Origin: Marinomonas aquiplantarum
GTDB taxonomy: Bacteria; Pseudomonadota; Gammaproteobacteria; Pseudomonadales; Marinomonadaceae
Assembly: GCF_003314975.1 (NCBI RefSeq)
Contig: NZ_QNRF01000002.1
Location: forward strand, 62,001 to 126,000
Direction: 5' to 3'
Length of the DNA stretch: 64,000 bases
The position numbers and the translations under genes are program-made. This document shows positions 25,557 to 34,211 of this stretch, piece by piece (position 1 is the first letter of the stretch; each line of letters starts with the position of its first letter). The notes below the pieces were generated by a model. It searched no databases. It was not told the origin of the DNA and saw only the letters and a list, made by a program, of their open reading frames with translations.

Positions 25557-26465
25557 ATGCGTCGTTATATCCCATCCTCTACGGCTTTGAAGTGTTTTGA
25601 AGCGTCGGTTAGACATTTAAGCTTTACCAAGGCTGCAGAAGAGTTGCATTTGACTCAAAGTGCCGTCAGTCGTCAAATTCGCAATCTTGAAGAGTTTCTT
25701 TCCCGCGACCTTTTTATTCGGCTTAATAAGCGACTGGTGCTGACGGGAACAGGGGCGGCTTATTATAAAGAAGTCGTACCTCTGCTGGATCGAATGGAAA
25801 ACGCCTCGTTACGAATGTTACATCGTGAAGACGAAAAAACCACTTTAACCTTATCGGCTTTACCTACCTTAGCATCATATTGGTTAATGCCATTGTTAGC
25901 CGAGTTTCAGCGCCTTCATCCACAGTTCCAAATCAAAGTTCGTTCATTAGACGATGCTGCTAAAATCGACCCTGATGCGGTGGATGTGATTTTGCATTAC
26001 GGTGGCGATCACTGGCCGAGAGCCGTGTCTCACCAGTTAATGAGAGAAGATGTTTTAGCTGTGTGCTCTCCGTTGTTGCTAGAACGAATGGACGTGAGTA
26101 AGTCTGTCTGGCAAGCAGAAGATGTGACTCAATTTCCATTTTTGCATTTGTCGTCGAGAATTAATGCATGGCCAGATTGGATGGTATCGCAAGGTTTAGA
26201 AAGTGGTTCGTTTGCGGGGGCTTCGTTTGCGCATTTTCATATGCTTTTGGAAGCCGCGAAGAACAGCATGGGGGTGGCTATTTTACCTTGTATTTTAGCG
26301 CAAAAAAGTCTGGCCAGTGGTGAACTGGTCGCACCGTTTGGTGGGCCTGTGGCGACGCCCCATGAATACCTGCTGTCGTATCCAGTTGATAAGGCCGACC
26401 TTGAACAAGTGGTGGTTTTTCGTGATTGGCTTTTAGCGACGTTAGAGCACCATAAACAAAATTAA
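25557..26465 (+). CDS. LysR-family regulator, GcvA-like
   Basis: This is a 302-residue LysR-type regulator whose opening MRRYIPSSTALKCFEASVRH and helix-turn-helix FTKAAEELHLTQSAVSRQIR are of the GcvA subfamily. The effector domain begins about residue 95 (LTLSALPTLASYWLMPLLAE). It is downstream of amaA on the same strand but 128 bases away, with a weak ribosome-binding site. Its target is unknown; the neighbouring amino-acid catabolic genes are possible targets. GcvA-type regulators typically govern amino acid or amine metabolism. Confidence 0.86.
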   Translation: MRRYIPSSTALKCFEASVRHLSFTKAAEELHLTQSAVSRQIRNLEEFLSRDLFIRLNKRLVLTGTGAAYYKEVVPLLDRMENASLRMLHREDEKTTLTLSALPTLASYWLMPLLAEFQRLHPQFQIKVRSLDDAAKIDPDAVDVILHYGGDHWPRAVSHQLMREDVLAVCSPLLLERMDVSKSVWQAEDVTQFPFLHLSSRINAWPDWMVSQGLESGSFAGASFAHFHMLLEAAKNSMGVAILPCILAQKSLASGELVAPFGGPVATPHEYLLSYPVDKADLEQVVVFRDWLLATLEHHKQN

Positions 26466-26556
26466 TGGCCTGAATAGGTTGGGCAGTCTGTAACAAAATT
26501 ACATGCCTGTGATAGTATCAAATAATAATCATGATCAATTTACGGGATAGATTACC

Positions 26557-28086
26557 ATGAACAAAAAAACCACAGCACTTTTCATCCTTGATGGGTGGGG
26601 CTACAGTGAAACCTCTAAATCCAACGCGATTGAAGCAGCAAATACACCTAACTGGGACAAGCTTTGGGCAAATTACCCTCATACTTTGATCAAAACGTCT
26701 GGTTTAGCCGTGGGCTTACCTGATGGTCAGATGGGCAACTCAGAAGTGGGTCACATGAACCTTGGTGCGGGTCGAGTGGTTTATCAAAACTTCACACGCA
26801 TCGGTAAAGCCATTGAAGATGGTTCGTTTTTTGAAAATTCTGCATTGGTGAATGCTGTAGATAAAGCCGTAGCAGCCGGAAAAGCCGTTCATATTTTAGG
26901 CTTGTTATCGGATGGTGGTGTACACAGTCATCACGAACAAATCATGGCAATGTGTGAGTTGGCTGCGAAGCGTGGCGCGAAAGCCATTTATGTACACGGC
27001 TTTACGGATGGTCGCGATACGCCGCCTCGTTCTGCACAAACGCCAGTTGCAGAACTTGAGAGTAAGCTGGTTGAATTGGGCGTTGGTAAAATCGCGACCT
27101 TGACCGGGCGTTACTACGCCATGGACCGAGACAATCGTTGGGAGCGAGTTCAAACTGCGTACGATGCCATTGTATTAGGTAAAGGTGAGTTTCAAGCCGA
27201 GACGGCTGAACAAGCGGTTCAAGCGGCTTACGAGCGAGACGAAAACGATGAATTTGTAAAAGCGTCTGTGATTGGAGACGCCGTTAAGGTTGAAGATGGT
27301 GACGCCATCGTGTTTGCTAACTTCCGTCCAGATCGCGCTCGTCAATTGACGCGTGCCTTTACGGATCCAAGCTTCGATGGTTTTGCGCGTGAAGTGTTGC
27401 CAACCCTTTCTGCTTTCGTGACCTTTACAGAGTATGCGTCTGATATTGCAGCAGATGTGGCGTTCCCACCCGAGTCACTAAAAAATACTTTGGGTGAAGT
27501 GTTAGCGAACCAAGGCAAGAAGCAATTACGTATTGCGGAAACCGAAAAATACGCACACGTTACTTTCTTCTTTAATGGTGGTGAGGAAGCGTTGTTTGAT
27601 GGTGAGGAGCGTGAATTGATTCCATCACCCAATGTCGCAACCTATGACTTACAGCCAGAAATGAGTGCCCCAGAAGTCACAGATAAGCTGGTGGAAGTGA
27701 TCGAAGCTGGCAAATACGACACCATCATTTGTAATTTCGCCAACGGCGACATGGTAGGGCACAGTGGTATTTTTGACGCTGCGGTAAAAGCGGTGGAAGC
27801 AGTGGATGCCTGCCTTGGTCGAATTATGGCGGCATTAGACGTGAACGGCGGACAATGTTTGATTACGGCGGATCATGGTAACGTTGAGCAAATGTTAAGT
27901 GAAGATGGTAGCCAGCCTTTGACATCGCACACAAATGGTCCTGTGCCTTTAGTGTTGTATTCAGCGGCTCAAGGTGTTGGTCTTAACGAAGGCTCTTTGT
28001 GTGACCTAGCACCCACTTTGTTGGATATGATGGGCATGGACATTCCTAGCGAAATGACAGGCGTGAGTCTTTTAACGCGCTCATGA
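26557..28086 (+). CDS. gpmI: 2,3-bisphosphoglycerate-independent phosphoglycerate mutase
   Basis: This Mn-dependent glycolytic enzyme interconverts 3- and 2-phosphoglycerate. At 509 residues it has the expected length. The alkaline-phosphatase-fold metal site is visible as [11 protein letters not shown] (residues 8-18), the phosphoserine site as [20 protein letters not shown] (Ser near 63), [16 protein letters not shown] (about 145-160), [12 protein letters not shown] (about 393-404) and [12 protein letters not shown] (about 436-447). It begins the gpmI-envC-ctpA-yibQ cluster found in E. coli (gpmM-envC-yibQ) and other gammaproteobacteria. Confidence 0.97.
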   Translation: MNKKTTALFILDGWGYSETSKSNAIEAANTPNWDKLWANYPHTLIKTSGLAVGLPDGQMGNSEVGHMNLGAGRVVYQNFTRIGKAIEDGSFFENSALVNAVDKAVAAGKAVHILGLLSDGGVHSHHEQIMAMCELAAKRGAKAIYVHGFTDGRDTPPRSAQTPVAELESKLVELGVGKIATLTGRYYAMDRDNRWERVQTAYDAIVLGKGEFQAETAEQAVQAAYERDENDEFVKASVIGDAVKVEDGDAIVFANFRPDRARQLTRAFTDPSFDGFAREVLPTLSAFVTFTEYASDIAADVAFPPESLKNTLGEVLANQGKKQLRIAETEKYAHVTFFFNGGEEALFDGEERELIPSPNVATYDLQPEMSAPEVTDKLVEVIEAGKYDTIICNFANGDMVGHSGIFDAAVKAVEAVDACLGRIMAALDVNGGQCLITADHGNVEQMLSEDGSQPLTSHTNGPVPLVLYSAAQGVGLNEGSLCDLAPTLLDMMGMDIPSEMTGVSLLTRS

Positions 28087-28093
28087 GGCCATA

Positions 28094-29230
28094 ATGATAG
28101 GGTTTATACGTTCATTTCTATTGTGCTTTCTTCTGCTACCAAGCGTGAGCTTGGCGGCAGGGGAACCACAGACGCCAGAGGAAGCGAAACAGCAGATTCA
28201 AGCTTTGCAAAAAGATTTGAAAAAGCTCAATAGCTGGCTGAAAGAAATCAAATCAGAACGTTCGGATGTGGAAAAGCAACTCGAAGGAAAAGAGAAAGAC
28301 ATTCAAGAGCTCTTGAAGAAGATCCAAAGCATTCAAGACAGTCTCAAAAAAGGCGAACAGCAGCTGAGTGAGTTGAGGATTCAACAACGGTCTCTGCAAT
28401 TAAGCATCCAGCAACAAAATGATCAAATAGCCGCCCAATTAAGGGCGGTTTATCGTTCAGGCAAAGAAGAAAGTATTAAGCTCTTTTTAAACGGTGATAA
28501 TTCAGAAGATGCACAGCGATTAGTGCAGTATAACCGTTACTTTTCGAATGCTCGTCAGTCATTGATTAATGGTTTTATTACCGAAGTGAATGATCTCAAT
28601 TTGGTTGAAAAAAGCATTCGCAGTCATCGTGCCCAGCAAGCGCGAGAAGAAGTGGAGCTGAAAGCACAACGTAAAAGCTTACTTTCTCAGCAGTCTCAGC
28701 GACGTACCTTGTTGGCTAAGTTGGACAGTGACCTTGCCAAAGGGGGTCAAAAAGCTAAGCAGTTGAAACAAGACCAGCAAAACCTACAAGCTTTGTTGCA
28801 GCAATTGGAAGAAGCCTTAGCCGATATTCAAATCCCCGACCCTGAAATTCCCTTTGCTTCGCTTCGCGGTCAGTTAGTTAACCCATTAAAACGTATGGCA
28901 AAACTGCCTTCGAGTGGCGGTATTGATTTAGGGGGCGTCACTCTAAAAGCTCAAGAGGGTGATCCAGTGCGAGCGATTTCACAAGGTCGAGTGGTGTTCG
29001 CGGATTGGATGCGTGGTTTTGGCTTTTTGCTGATTTTGGACCATGGTGACGGCTATATGTCTATGTACGGTTATAATCAAAGTTTACTAAAAGAAGTTGG
29101 CGAATGGGTTGGCGCTAATGATATTGTAGCCATGGCTGGTAGTACAGGTGGTCGCCCTGATAGCGCCTTATTCTTTGCGATACGACACAATGGTGCGCCG
29201 CTGAACCCATTGTCTTGGGTATCAGGTTAA
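28094..29230 (+). CDS. envC: Murein hydrolase activator EnvC
   Basis: This periplasmic cell-division protein of 378 residues has a signal peptide (MIGFIRSFLLCFLLLPSVSLA), a long coiled coil (about residues 25-250, Gln/Lys/Glu/Leu-rich heptads) and a C-terminal LytM/M23 domain (about 265-378). The LytM site is degenerate: GGIDLGGVTL lacks the metal His, and FFAIRHNG lacks the HxH, so it should activate amidases, not cut peptidoglycan. That is the known role of EnvC, which activates AmiA/AmiB at the septum. GAGG lies 5 bases before the ATG, and the start is 7 bases after the gpmI stop. Confidence 0.93.
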   Translation: MIGFIRSFLLCFLLLPSVSLAAGEPQTPEEAKQQIQALQKDLKKLNSWLKEIKSERSDVEKQLEGKEKDIQELLKKIQSIQDSLKKGEQQLSELRIQQRSLQLSIQQQNDQIAAQLRAVYRSGKEESIKLFLNGDNSEDAQRLVQYNRYFSNARQSLINGFITEVNDLNLVEKSIRSHRAQQAREEVELKAQRKSLLSQQSQRRTLLAKLDSDLAKGGQKAKQLKQDQQNLQALLQQLEEALADIQIPDPEIPFASLRGQLVNPLKRMAKLPSSGGIDLGGVTLKAQEGDPVRAISQGRVVFADWMRGFGFLLILDHGDGYMSMYGYNQSLLKEVGEWVGANDIVAMAGSTGGRPDSALFFAIRHNGAPLNPLSWVSG

Positions 29231-29252
29231 AGAACAGTTTATAGGAATGAAT

Positions 29253-30524
29253 ATGGTCAATTTTCTGCGTTATGGCATGTCGGTATGTTTGTTGGCGAGT
29301 TTTACGCCCGTTGCTTTTGCTGCTGACGCAAACCAAGATTCTGTTTTACCCACGGCGGAAATCCAATCCTTCGTTGAAACCTTCGAAACCATTCGTGAAG
29401 GGTATGTTGAAGTCATGTCAGATGAGGAAATTCTTCATAAGGCCTTAAAAGGCATGGCGGCAGGGCTTGATCCTCATTCTGAGTACTTTACCAAAACTGA
29501 GTTGGTTGAATTTAATGAGCTGACGTCAGGTAATTATGCAGGCATTGGTGTTGAAGTAGAGATGAAAGACAAGCGTCTGACGGTTGTCACGCCAATTGAT
29601 GGTTCCGCCGCCTCTGAAGCTGGGATTTTACCGGGTGATGTGATCGTGCGTATTAACAACACACTGATTACAGATTTAGGGATGCAGGATATCATCACCT
29701 TGATGCGAGGCGAGGTGGGCACTGAGGTGAGTCTAGATATTGAACGCAATGGTGAGATTCAGCAATTTGAATTGACGCGACGTTTGGTTGAAGATGCTAG
29801 TGTTTCCTATAAATGGTTGGAAGATGCCATTGCGTATTTCCGTATCAGTCAGTTCCAAAGTGATACCGCTGATGAGTTTAATAACGCCATCAAAGCGTTA
29901 AAAGCAGAGAAAAGCATTCAAGGTGTGGTATTGGATTTACGCAATAACCCTGGCGGCGTATTACAAAGTGCCGTTGGCGTGGTAGATGCCTTTATTGATT
30001 CCGGCATGATTGTTTATACCGATGGGCGTCATGACATGTCGAAAAGTCAGTTTGTGGCAAGCCGTCGTACGACCTTATTTGAGAAAGTGCCTTTGGTCGT
30101 ATTGGTTAATGAAGGCTCAGCTTCTGCCTCTGAGATTGTTGCCGGTGCCCTACAAGATCATCAGCGAGCGGTGATTTTAGGGACGGAAACTTTTGGTAAA
30201 GGGTCCGTTCAAACGGTGGTGCCACTGTCTAATGGCGATGCTGTGAAATTAACCACAGCCTTGTATTACACGCCAAATGGTCGCTCTATTCAGGCGCAGG
30301 GGATTCAGCCAGATTTAGTGGTTCCGCAAGCCAGCTTGAGCTTTGATGAAGGGCAATTTTTTGTCAAAGAGGCTGAGTTAAAAGGCCACCTTGGTAATGG
30401 CACTGGGGGCGAGGAGCGAACCAGTGCGGATGTGGAAACCGGCATTGCTGAACTGGCGAAAACAGATTTTCAATTATTCCAAGCGGTCACCTTGTTAAAG
30501 ACGCTTCCTAAACTCATTCAATAA
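29253..30524 (+). CDS. ctpA: Periplasmic S41-family carboxy-terminal protease
   Basis: This tail-specific serine protease of about 423 residues has a signal peptide ending near SFTPVAFA, a PDZ domain (about residues 90-175, GIGVEVEMKDKRLTVVTPID) and an S41 catalytic core (about 185-360). The catalytic Ser lies in NEGSASASEIVAGALQDHQR and the Lys in LGTETFGKGSVQTV. I chose the ATG at 29253 because AGGA is 6 bases upstream; an ATG at 29247 abuts the same AGGA and is unlikely. It sits 22 bases after envC in the cell-envelope operon. Such proteases trim envelope proteins including peptidoglycan hydrolase regulators. Confidence 0.92.
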   Translation: MVNFLRYGMSVCLLASFTPVAFAADANQDSVLPTAEIQSFVETFETIREGYVEVMSDEEILHKALKGMAAGLDPHSEYFTKTELVEFNELTSGNYAGIGVEVEMKDKRLTVVTPIDGSAASEAGILPGDVIVRINNTLITDLGMQDIITLMRGEVGTEVSLDIERNGEIQQFELTRRLVEDASVSYKWLEDAIAYFRISQFQSDTADEFNNAIKALKAEKSIQGVVLDLRNNPGGVLQSAVGVVDAFIDSGMIVYTDGRHDMSKSQFVASRRTTLFEKVPLVVLVNEGSASASEIVAGALQDHQRAVILGTETFGKGSVQTVVPLSNGDAVKLTTALYYTPNGRSIQAQGIQPDLVVPQASLSFDEGQFFVKEAELKGHLGNGTGGEERTSADVETGIAELAKTDFQLFQAVTLLKTLPKLIQ

Positions 30525-30526
30525 TC

Positions 30527-31657
30527 GTGATGTACCCTGTGAAAACATGTCTAATGGACGCCGGTGCTAAGCTGGCGTCTTTGCTTATATTTTTTATTTT
30601 TAGTAATGCGTTTTTCTTGCCCGCGGCTTGGGCCGTGGACAATTATGTTACTTTGCAACAGCCTGCTAAAACGGAAGAGGTTTTCGATTTAAGTGAGTAT
30701 TTGGCGCTACCTGAGCAAAAAATGCCGAAACAGCCAGAGTGGCTTGGCCCAGTTTTACCTGTCTCGCCTGAGCCAAAAAGTCTTGAGCAGTCGTATCCTA
30801 TTATTGATTCAGAGCACACTTGGCAACCTATCATAGCGCCAATTTTACTCTCACCTGAAACAGTACCCAATGTTTTATCGGCACCAACACTGACTCAGCC
30901 TGATAAAACGTCTTTCGATAAGGCTGACTTGATGGCCACAAAAAAAATTGTGGATGAGCATCCTAAACCTCCTAAGATTGCGATTCTAATCGATGATTTG
31001 GGGTACAACCGTCGTGGTATGGAATCGTCTTTAGCGTTACCAACTGAGGTGGCCTTAGCTATTTTGCCTGAAACACCTTATGCCCACCAAACCGCAACAC
31101 GGGCGCAAGCGCAATTACGTACAACGTTATTGCATGCACCGATGGAAAATCAAAGAGAGTTAAAGCTTGGGCCAGGTGGGCTTTATGCCAAGATGTCTGA
31201 GCAAGAATTAAAAGCGGTGCTGATTAAAGACCTTGAAGGCCTTCCTGGGATTCAAGGGGCGAATAATCATATGGGCAGTTTGTTGACAACGAAGCTAGAA
31301 TCCATGAAATGGGTGATGGAAGTGTTGAAAGCACGTTCCCTGTTTTTTATCGACAGTCTAACCAGCCCTGACAGCGTGGCGGAGAAAACGGCAAAAGAGC
31401 ATGGCTTGAGAACCGTTCGTCGAGATGTTTTTTTGGATAACATTCGTACGGAAAAAGCCATCGACAAGCAATTTTCTCGTTTATTGAAGCTGGCTCGTCG
31501 TCATGGAAGTGCGTTGGCTATTGGCCATCCTTATCCTGAAACCATGACCTATTTACAGCATAGGCTGGCAGATTTACAGCAAGATGGCGTGCGCTTAGTG
31601 GCACTTTCAGAGTTGCTTGAATCGTCAATCCCCTCTGTGGCTGTAAAAAATAAGTGA
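30527..31657 (+). CDS. yibQ: Divergent polysaccharide deacetylase family protein, YibQ-like
   Basis: This is a 376-residue protein with an N-terminal signal/anchor segment (about residues 14-36), a low-complexity Pro/Glu-rich linker to about 140, and a divergent polysaccharide deacetylase domain (about 150-370). Domain signatures are PKIAILIDDLGYNRRGMESS, TLLHAPMENQR, GANNHMGSLLT and a C-terminal ALAIGHPYPETMTYLQ, characteristic of YibQ. The start is either GTG at 30527 or ATG at 30530; neither has a good ribosome-binding site, so coupling with ctpA three bases upstream is likely. The enzyme activity of YibQ proteins is not established. It ends the gpmI-envC-ctpA-yibQ cluster. Confidence 0.85.
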   Translation: MMYPVKTCLMDAGAKLASLLIFFIFSNAFFLPAAWAVDNYVTLQQPAKTEEVFDLSEYLALPEQKMPKQPEWLGPVLPVSPEPKSLEQSYPIIDSEHTWQPIIAPILLSPETVPNVLSAPTLTQPDKTSFDKADLMATKKIVDEHPKPPKIAILIDDLGYNRRGMESSLALPTEVALAILPETPYAHQTATRAQAQLRTTLLHAPMENQRELKLGPGGLYAKMSEQELKAVLIKDLEGLPGIQGANNHMGSLLTTKLESMKWVMEVLKARSLFFIDSLTSPDSVAEKTAKEHGLRTVRRDVFLDNIRTEKAIDKQFSRLLKLARRHGSALAIGHPYPETMTYLQHRLADLQQDGVRLVALSELLESSIPSVAVKNK

Positions 31658-32101
31658 CCCAGACTTTTTCGATATAAAAACCGTACTTTTTTGCAATTTT
31701 TTTCCTGCACTTTGTACTAAGTTATAAAGGCTGTATTGATCTATCTTTAAATACAGTGTCCAACAGTCTTCCTTATTTGTCTTCATACCATGTTATGGCG
31801 CGGTGCGAAGGCTTTCTCACGTCAGTCATAAATTCCATTTTTCTGTGCTTTTCTAGTGGATTCATCTCGCTATATGTTTTTATGTGGTGGATTATTTTAA
31901 TTTTGTTGGAAATAGCAGTGCACCACTATTGACCAAACTTTAAACAAACATTAATGTGTAGCTTTATTCTAGTGCACATTTCTTGAATAATTGCATGGCA
32001 GTTTCCTTTTTCAATACAAGATTTAGGGTTTAGTATTGATTGGAACGCTTCTTGCTTTTGGATAATAACGATAAAACACAAAACGAGTAGAGGCTTTTCT
32101 T
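31658..32101 (+). other. 444-base intergenic region upstream of the ABC transporter operon
   Basis: I see no coding frame. The region is AT-rich, with TTTTTT runs near 31690-31710 but no good terminator stem for yibQ. It holds NtrC-like half-sites (TGCACCA at 31919, TGCAC at 31973) and a sigma-54 promoter near 32042-32055. The AGAGG ribosome-binding site of the next gene lies at its end. Confidence 0.6.
32040..32056 (+). promoter_or_regulatory. Sigma-54 (-24/-12) promoter for the ABC transporter operon
   Basis: TTGGAACGCTTCTTGCT matches the RpoN consensus TTGGCACG-N4-TTGCW at nearly every position, and the invariant GG (32042-32043) and GC (32054-32055) are separated by exactly 10 bases. The transcript would start about 12 bases later, roughly 35 bases before the ATG. 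The NtrC half-sites upstream make nitrogen control likely. Confidence 0.8.
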
Positions 32102-33217
32102 ATGTCAAATGCGGTAATTAGAAAAACATTGGTATCTCTTGCTGTCGCAGGTTCAGTCACACTGGCGCATGCGGACGTGGTCATCGGCGTTGCGGGTCCT
32201 CATACAGGGGCTTATGCAGCATTTGGTGCTCAGCTATGGAATGGGGCTTCCGCTGCTGCTAAAGCGATTAACGACGCTGGCGGTATCGATGGTGAAATGA
32301 TTAAACTGGTAAAAGCGGATGATGCTTGTGAACCTAAGCAAGCCGTCTCTGTTGCTAACCGCTTGGTGGATTCTGATGAAGCCGTCGCTGTGGTTGGTCA
32401 CTTCTGTTCTTCTTCTTCAATCCCAGCTTCTAACATTTATGAAGAAGCGGGTGTATTACAGGTAACGCCTGCCTCTACTAACCCTGGTTATACAGATCGA
32501 GGCTTGCCAAATGTGTTCCGTGTATGTGGTCGTGATGATCAGCAAGGTGATGTTGCTGCCAGCTATATTGTAGACACACTAGGAGCAAAAAACGTCGCTG
32601 TTATTCATGACAAAGGCACTTACGGTAAAGGTTTGGCGGATGCCATGAAATCGACTTTGAATGCTTATGGCGTGAAAGAAGTGCTGTATGAAGGTCTGAC
32701 TCGTGGTGAAAAAGACTTTAACGCCCTAGTGACGAAAATCCGTTCCGTTGATGCTGACGTCGTTTACTTCGGTGGTCTGCACTCTGAAGCCGGTCCGTTT
32801 GTTCGCCAATTGCGTGAGCAAGGTTCCAAAGCGGTATTCATCTCTGGTGACGGTATTGTATCGGAGGAATTTGTGTCAGTTGCTGGCTCGCCTAAGTATG
32901 TCGATGGTGTTTTGATGACCTTTGGTGCGGATCCAACCTCTTACGCCGCTGGTAAAGAAGTTGTGAATCAATTCCGTGCTGATGGTATCGAGCCAGAAGG
33001 TTATGTGATGTATTCCTATGCTGCGATGCAAGTGGTTGCGGAAGCGCTTAAACAAGCGGATCTGGATCCGATTAAAGCCGCTGACTGGCTACATGGCCAT
33101 AAAGTGGAAACGGTTATGGGAACCAAGTCTTTTGATGAAAAAGGTGACTTGCTGGTGTCTGACTACGTGATGTACGAGTGGGATGACAAAGGCAAATACA
33201 GCATGCTAGACATGTAA
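32102..33217 (+). CDS. livJ: Branched-chain amino acid/amide-type ABC substrate-binding protein
   Basis: This is a periplasmic binding protein of the LivJ/BraC (PBP type 1) family, 371 residues. The signal peptide SLAVAGSVTLAHA is followed by VVIGVAGPHTGAYAAFGAQL and ANRLVDSDEAVAVVGHFCSSSSIPA, typical of the Leu/Ile/Val/Ala binding proteins. The Cys pair (DDACEP and HFCSS) is a usual disulfide. The gene starts a five-gene operon (binding protein, two permeases, two ATPases) behind a sigma-54 promoter. Substrate is probably branched-chain amino acids; other amides or urea-like compounds cannot be excluded because this family is broad. Confidence 0.87.
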   Translation: MSNAVIRKTLVSLAVAGSVTLAHADVVIGVAGPHTGAYAAFGAQLWNGASAAAKAINDAGGIDGEMIKLVKADDACEPKQAVSVANRLVDSDEAVAVVGHFCSSSSIPASNIYEEAGVLQVTPASTNPGYTDRGLPNVFRVCGRDDQQGDVAASYIVDTLGAKNVAVIHDKGTYGKGLADAMKSTLNAYGVKEVLYEGLTRGEKDFNALVTKIRSVDADVVYFGGLHSEAGPFVRQLREQGSKAVFISGDGIVSEEFVSVAGSPKYVDGVLMTFGADPTSYAAGKEVVNQFRADGIEPEGYVMYSYAAMQVVAEALKQADLDPIKAADWLHGHKVETVMGTKSFDEKGDLLVSDYVMYEWDDKGKYSMLDM

Positions 33218-33236
33218 TTTACTGCTCTCTAAAAAT

Positions 33237-33266
33237 CATGGGCTGGCCGAATATCGCTGGCCCATG
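33237..33266 (+). terminator. Intergenic hairpin between the binding-protein and permease genes
   Basis: CATGGGC pairs with GCCCATG over a 16-base loop that can itself fold (CGA/TCG). There is no clean T-run, so it is probably an mRNA-stability or attenuation structure that lets the binding protein be made in excess over the membrane subunits. Confidence 0.5.
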
Positions 33267-33299
33267 TGCCTTTCTGTTTATGTTCCCAAGAGGTTTTTG

Positions 33300-34211
33300 A
33301 TGGATATCATTCTCCAGCAACTGGTTAACGGGCTTTCCCTTGGCTCCGTGTATGGGCTTATTGCGATTGGGTACACCATGGTTTATGGGATCATTGGTAT
33401 GATCAACTTCGCCCACGGCGATGTGTACATGGTGTCCGCTTATGTAACGGCAATTGCGATTGCATTGCTTTCTTTCTTTGGTATTGAGTCTTTTCCTGTT
33501 GTTATCCTAGGTACACTCATTTTTACGATTTTTGTGACGGGCGTTTATGGCTGGGTGATCGAGCGTGTGGCTTACCGTCCTTTGCGCGGCTCTAGTCGTC
33601 TTTCTATCTTAATTTCAGCCATCGGTATGTCGCTGATTTTGCAGAACTATGTACAAATCAGCCAAGGTGCAAAACAGCAAGGGGTGCCAACTTTATTGTC
33701 TGGTGCAATTCGTTTTGATGTGGGTGATGGCTTTGTACAGCTGACTTATATGAAGCTGTTTATTTTGTGTGCTTCCTTTATTGGTATGGGCGTGCTGACC
33801 TATATCATCCAGAAAACCAAATTAGGTCGTATGTGTCGTGCTACTCAACAAGACCCTAAAATGGCGTCTATTTTGGGTATAGATACCGACAAGATCATTT
33901 CAACCGTATTTGTTATTGGTGCCACTATGGCAGCTTTAGCTGGTGTTCTAGTAACCCTTGATTATGGCGGTTTTGATTTCTATGTCGGGTTTATTATTGG
34001 CATTAAAGCCTTCACCGCTGCGGTGTTAGGTGGCATTGGTTCGTTGCCTGGCGCTATGTTGGGCGGCATCATTCTCGGCCTATCTGAAGCCTTGTTTGCT
34101 GGCTTGATTAGCTCAGATTATAAAGACGTTTTCTCTTTCTCTTTGCTAGTCATTATCTTGATCTTCCGACCAAGTGGCCTGTTGGGTAAACCTGAAGTGG
34201 AGAAGGTGTAA
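33300..34211 (+). CDS. livH: Branched-chain amino acid ABC permease LivH
   Basis: This inner-membrane permease of about 303 residues begins MDIILQQLVNGLSLGSVYGL and has GYTMVYGIIGMINFAHGDVY, the diagnostic LivH segment, and the late VLGGIGSLPGAMLGGIILGL loop that contacts the ATPases. I chose the ATG at 33300 because AGAGG lies 7 bases upstream; an in-frame ATG at 33264 would add 12 polar residues without a ribosome-binding site. It overlaps livM by one base (TAATG). Confidence 0.92.
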   Translation: MDIILQQLVNGLSLGSVYGLIAIGYTMVYGIIGMINFAHGDVYMVSAYVTAIAIALLSFFGIESFPVVILGTLIFTIFVTGVYGWVIERVAYRPLRGSSRLSILISAIGMSLILQNYVQISQGAKQQGVPTLLSGAIRFDVGDGFVQLTYMKLFILCASFIGMGVLTYIIQKTKLGRMCRATQQDPKMASILGIDTDKIISTVFVIGATMAALAGVLVTLDYGGFDFYVGFIIGIKAFTAAVLGGIGSLPGAMLGGIILGLSEALFAGLISSDYKDVFSFSLLVIILIFRPSGLLGKPEVEKV

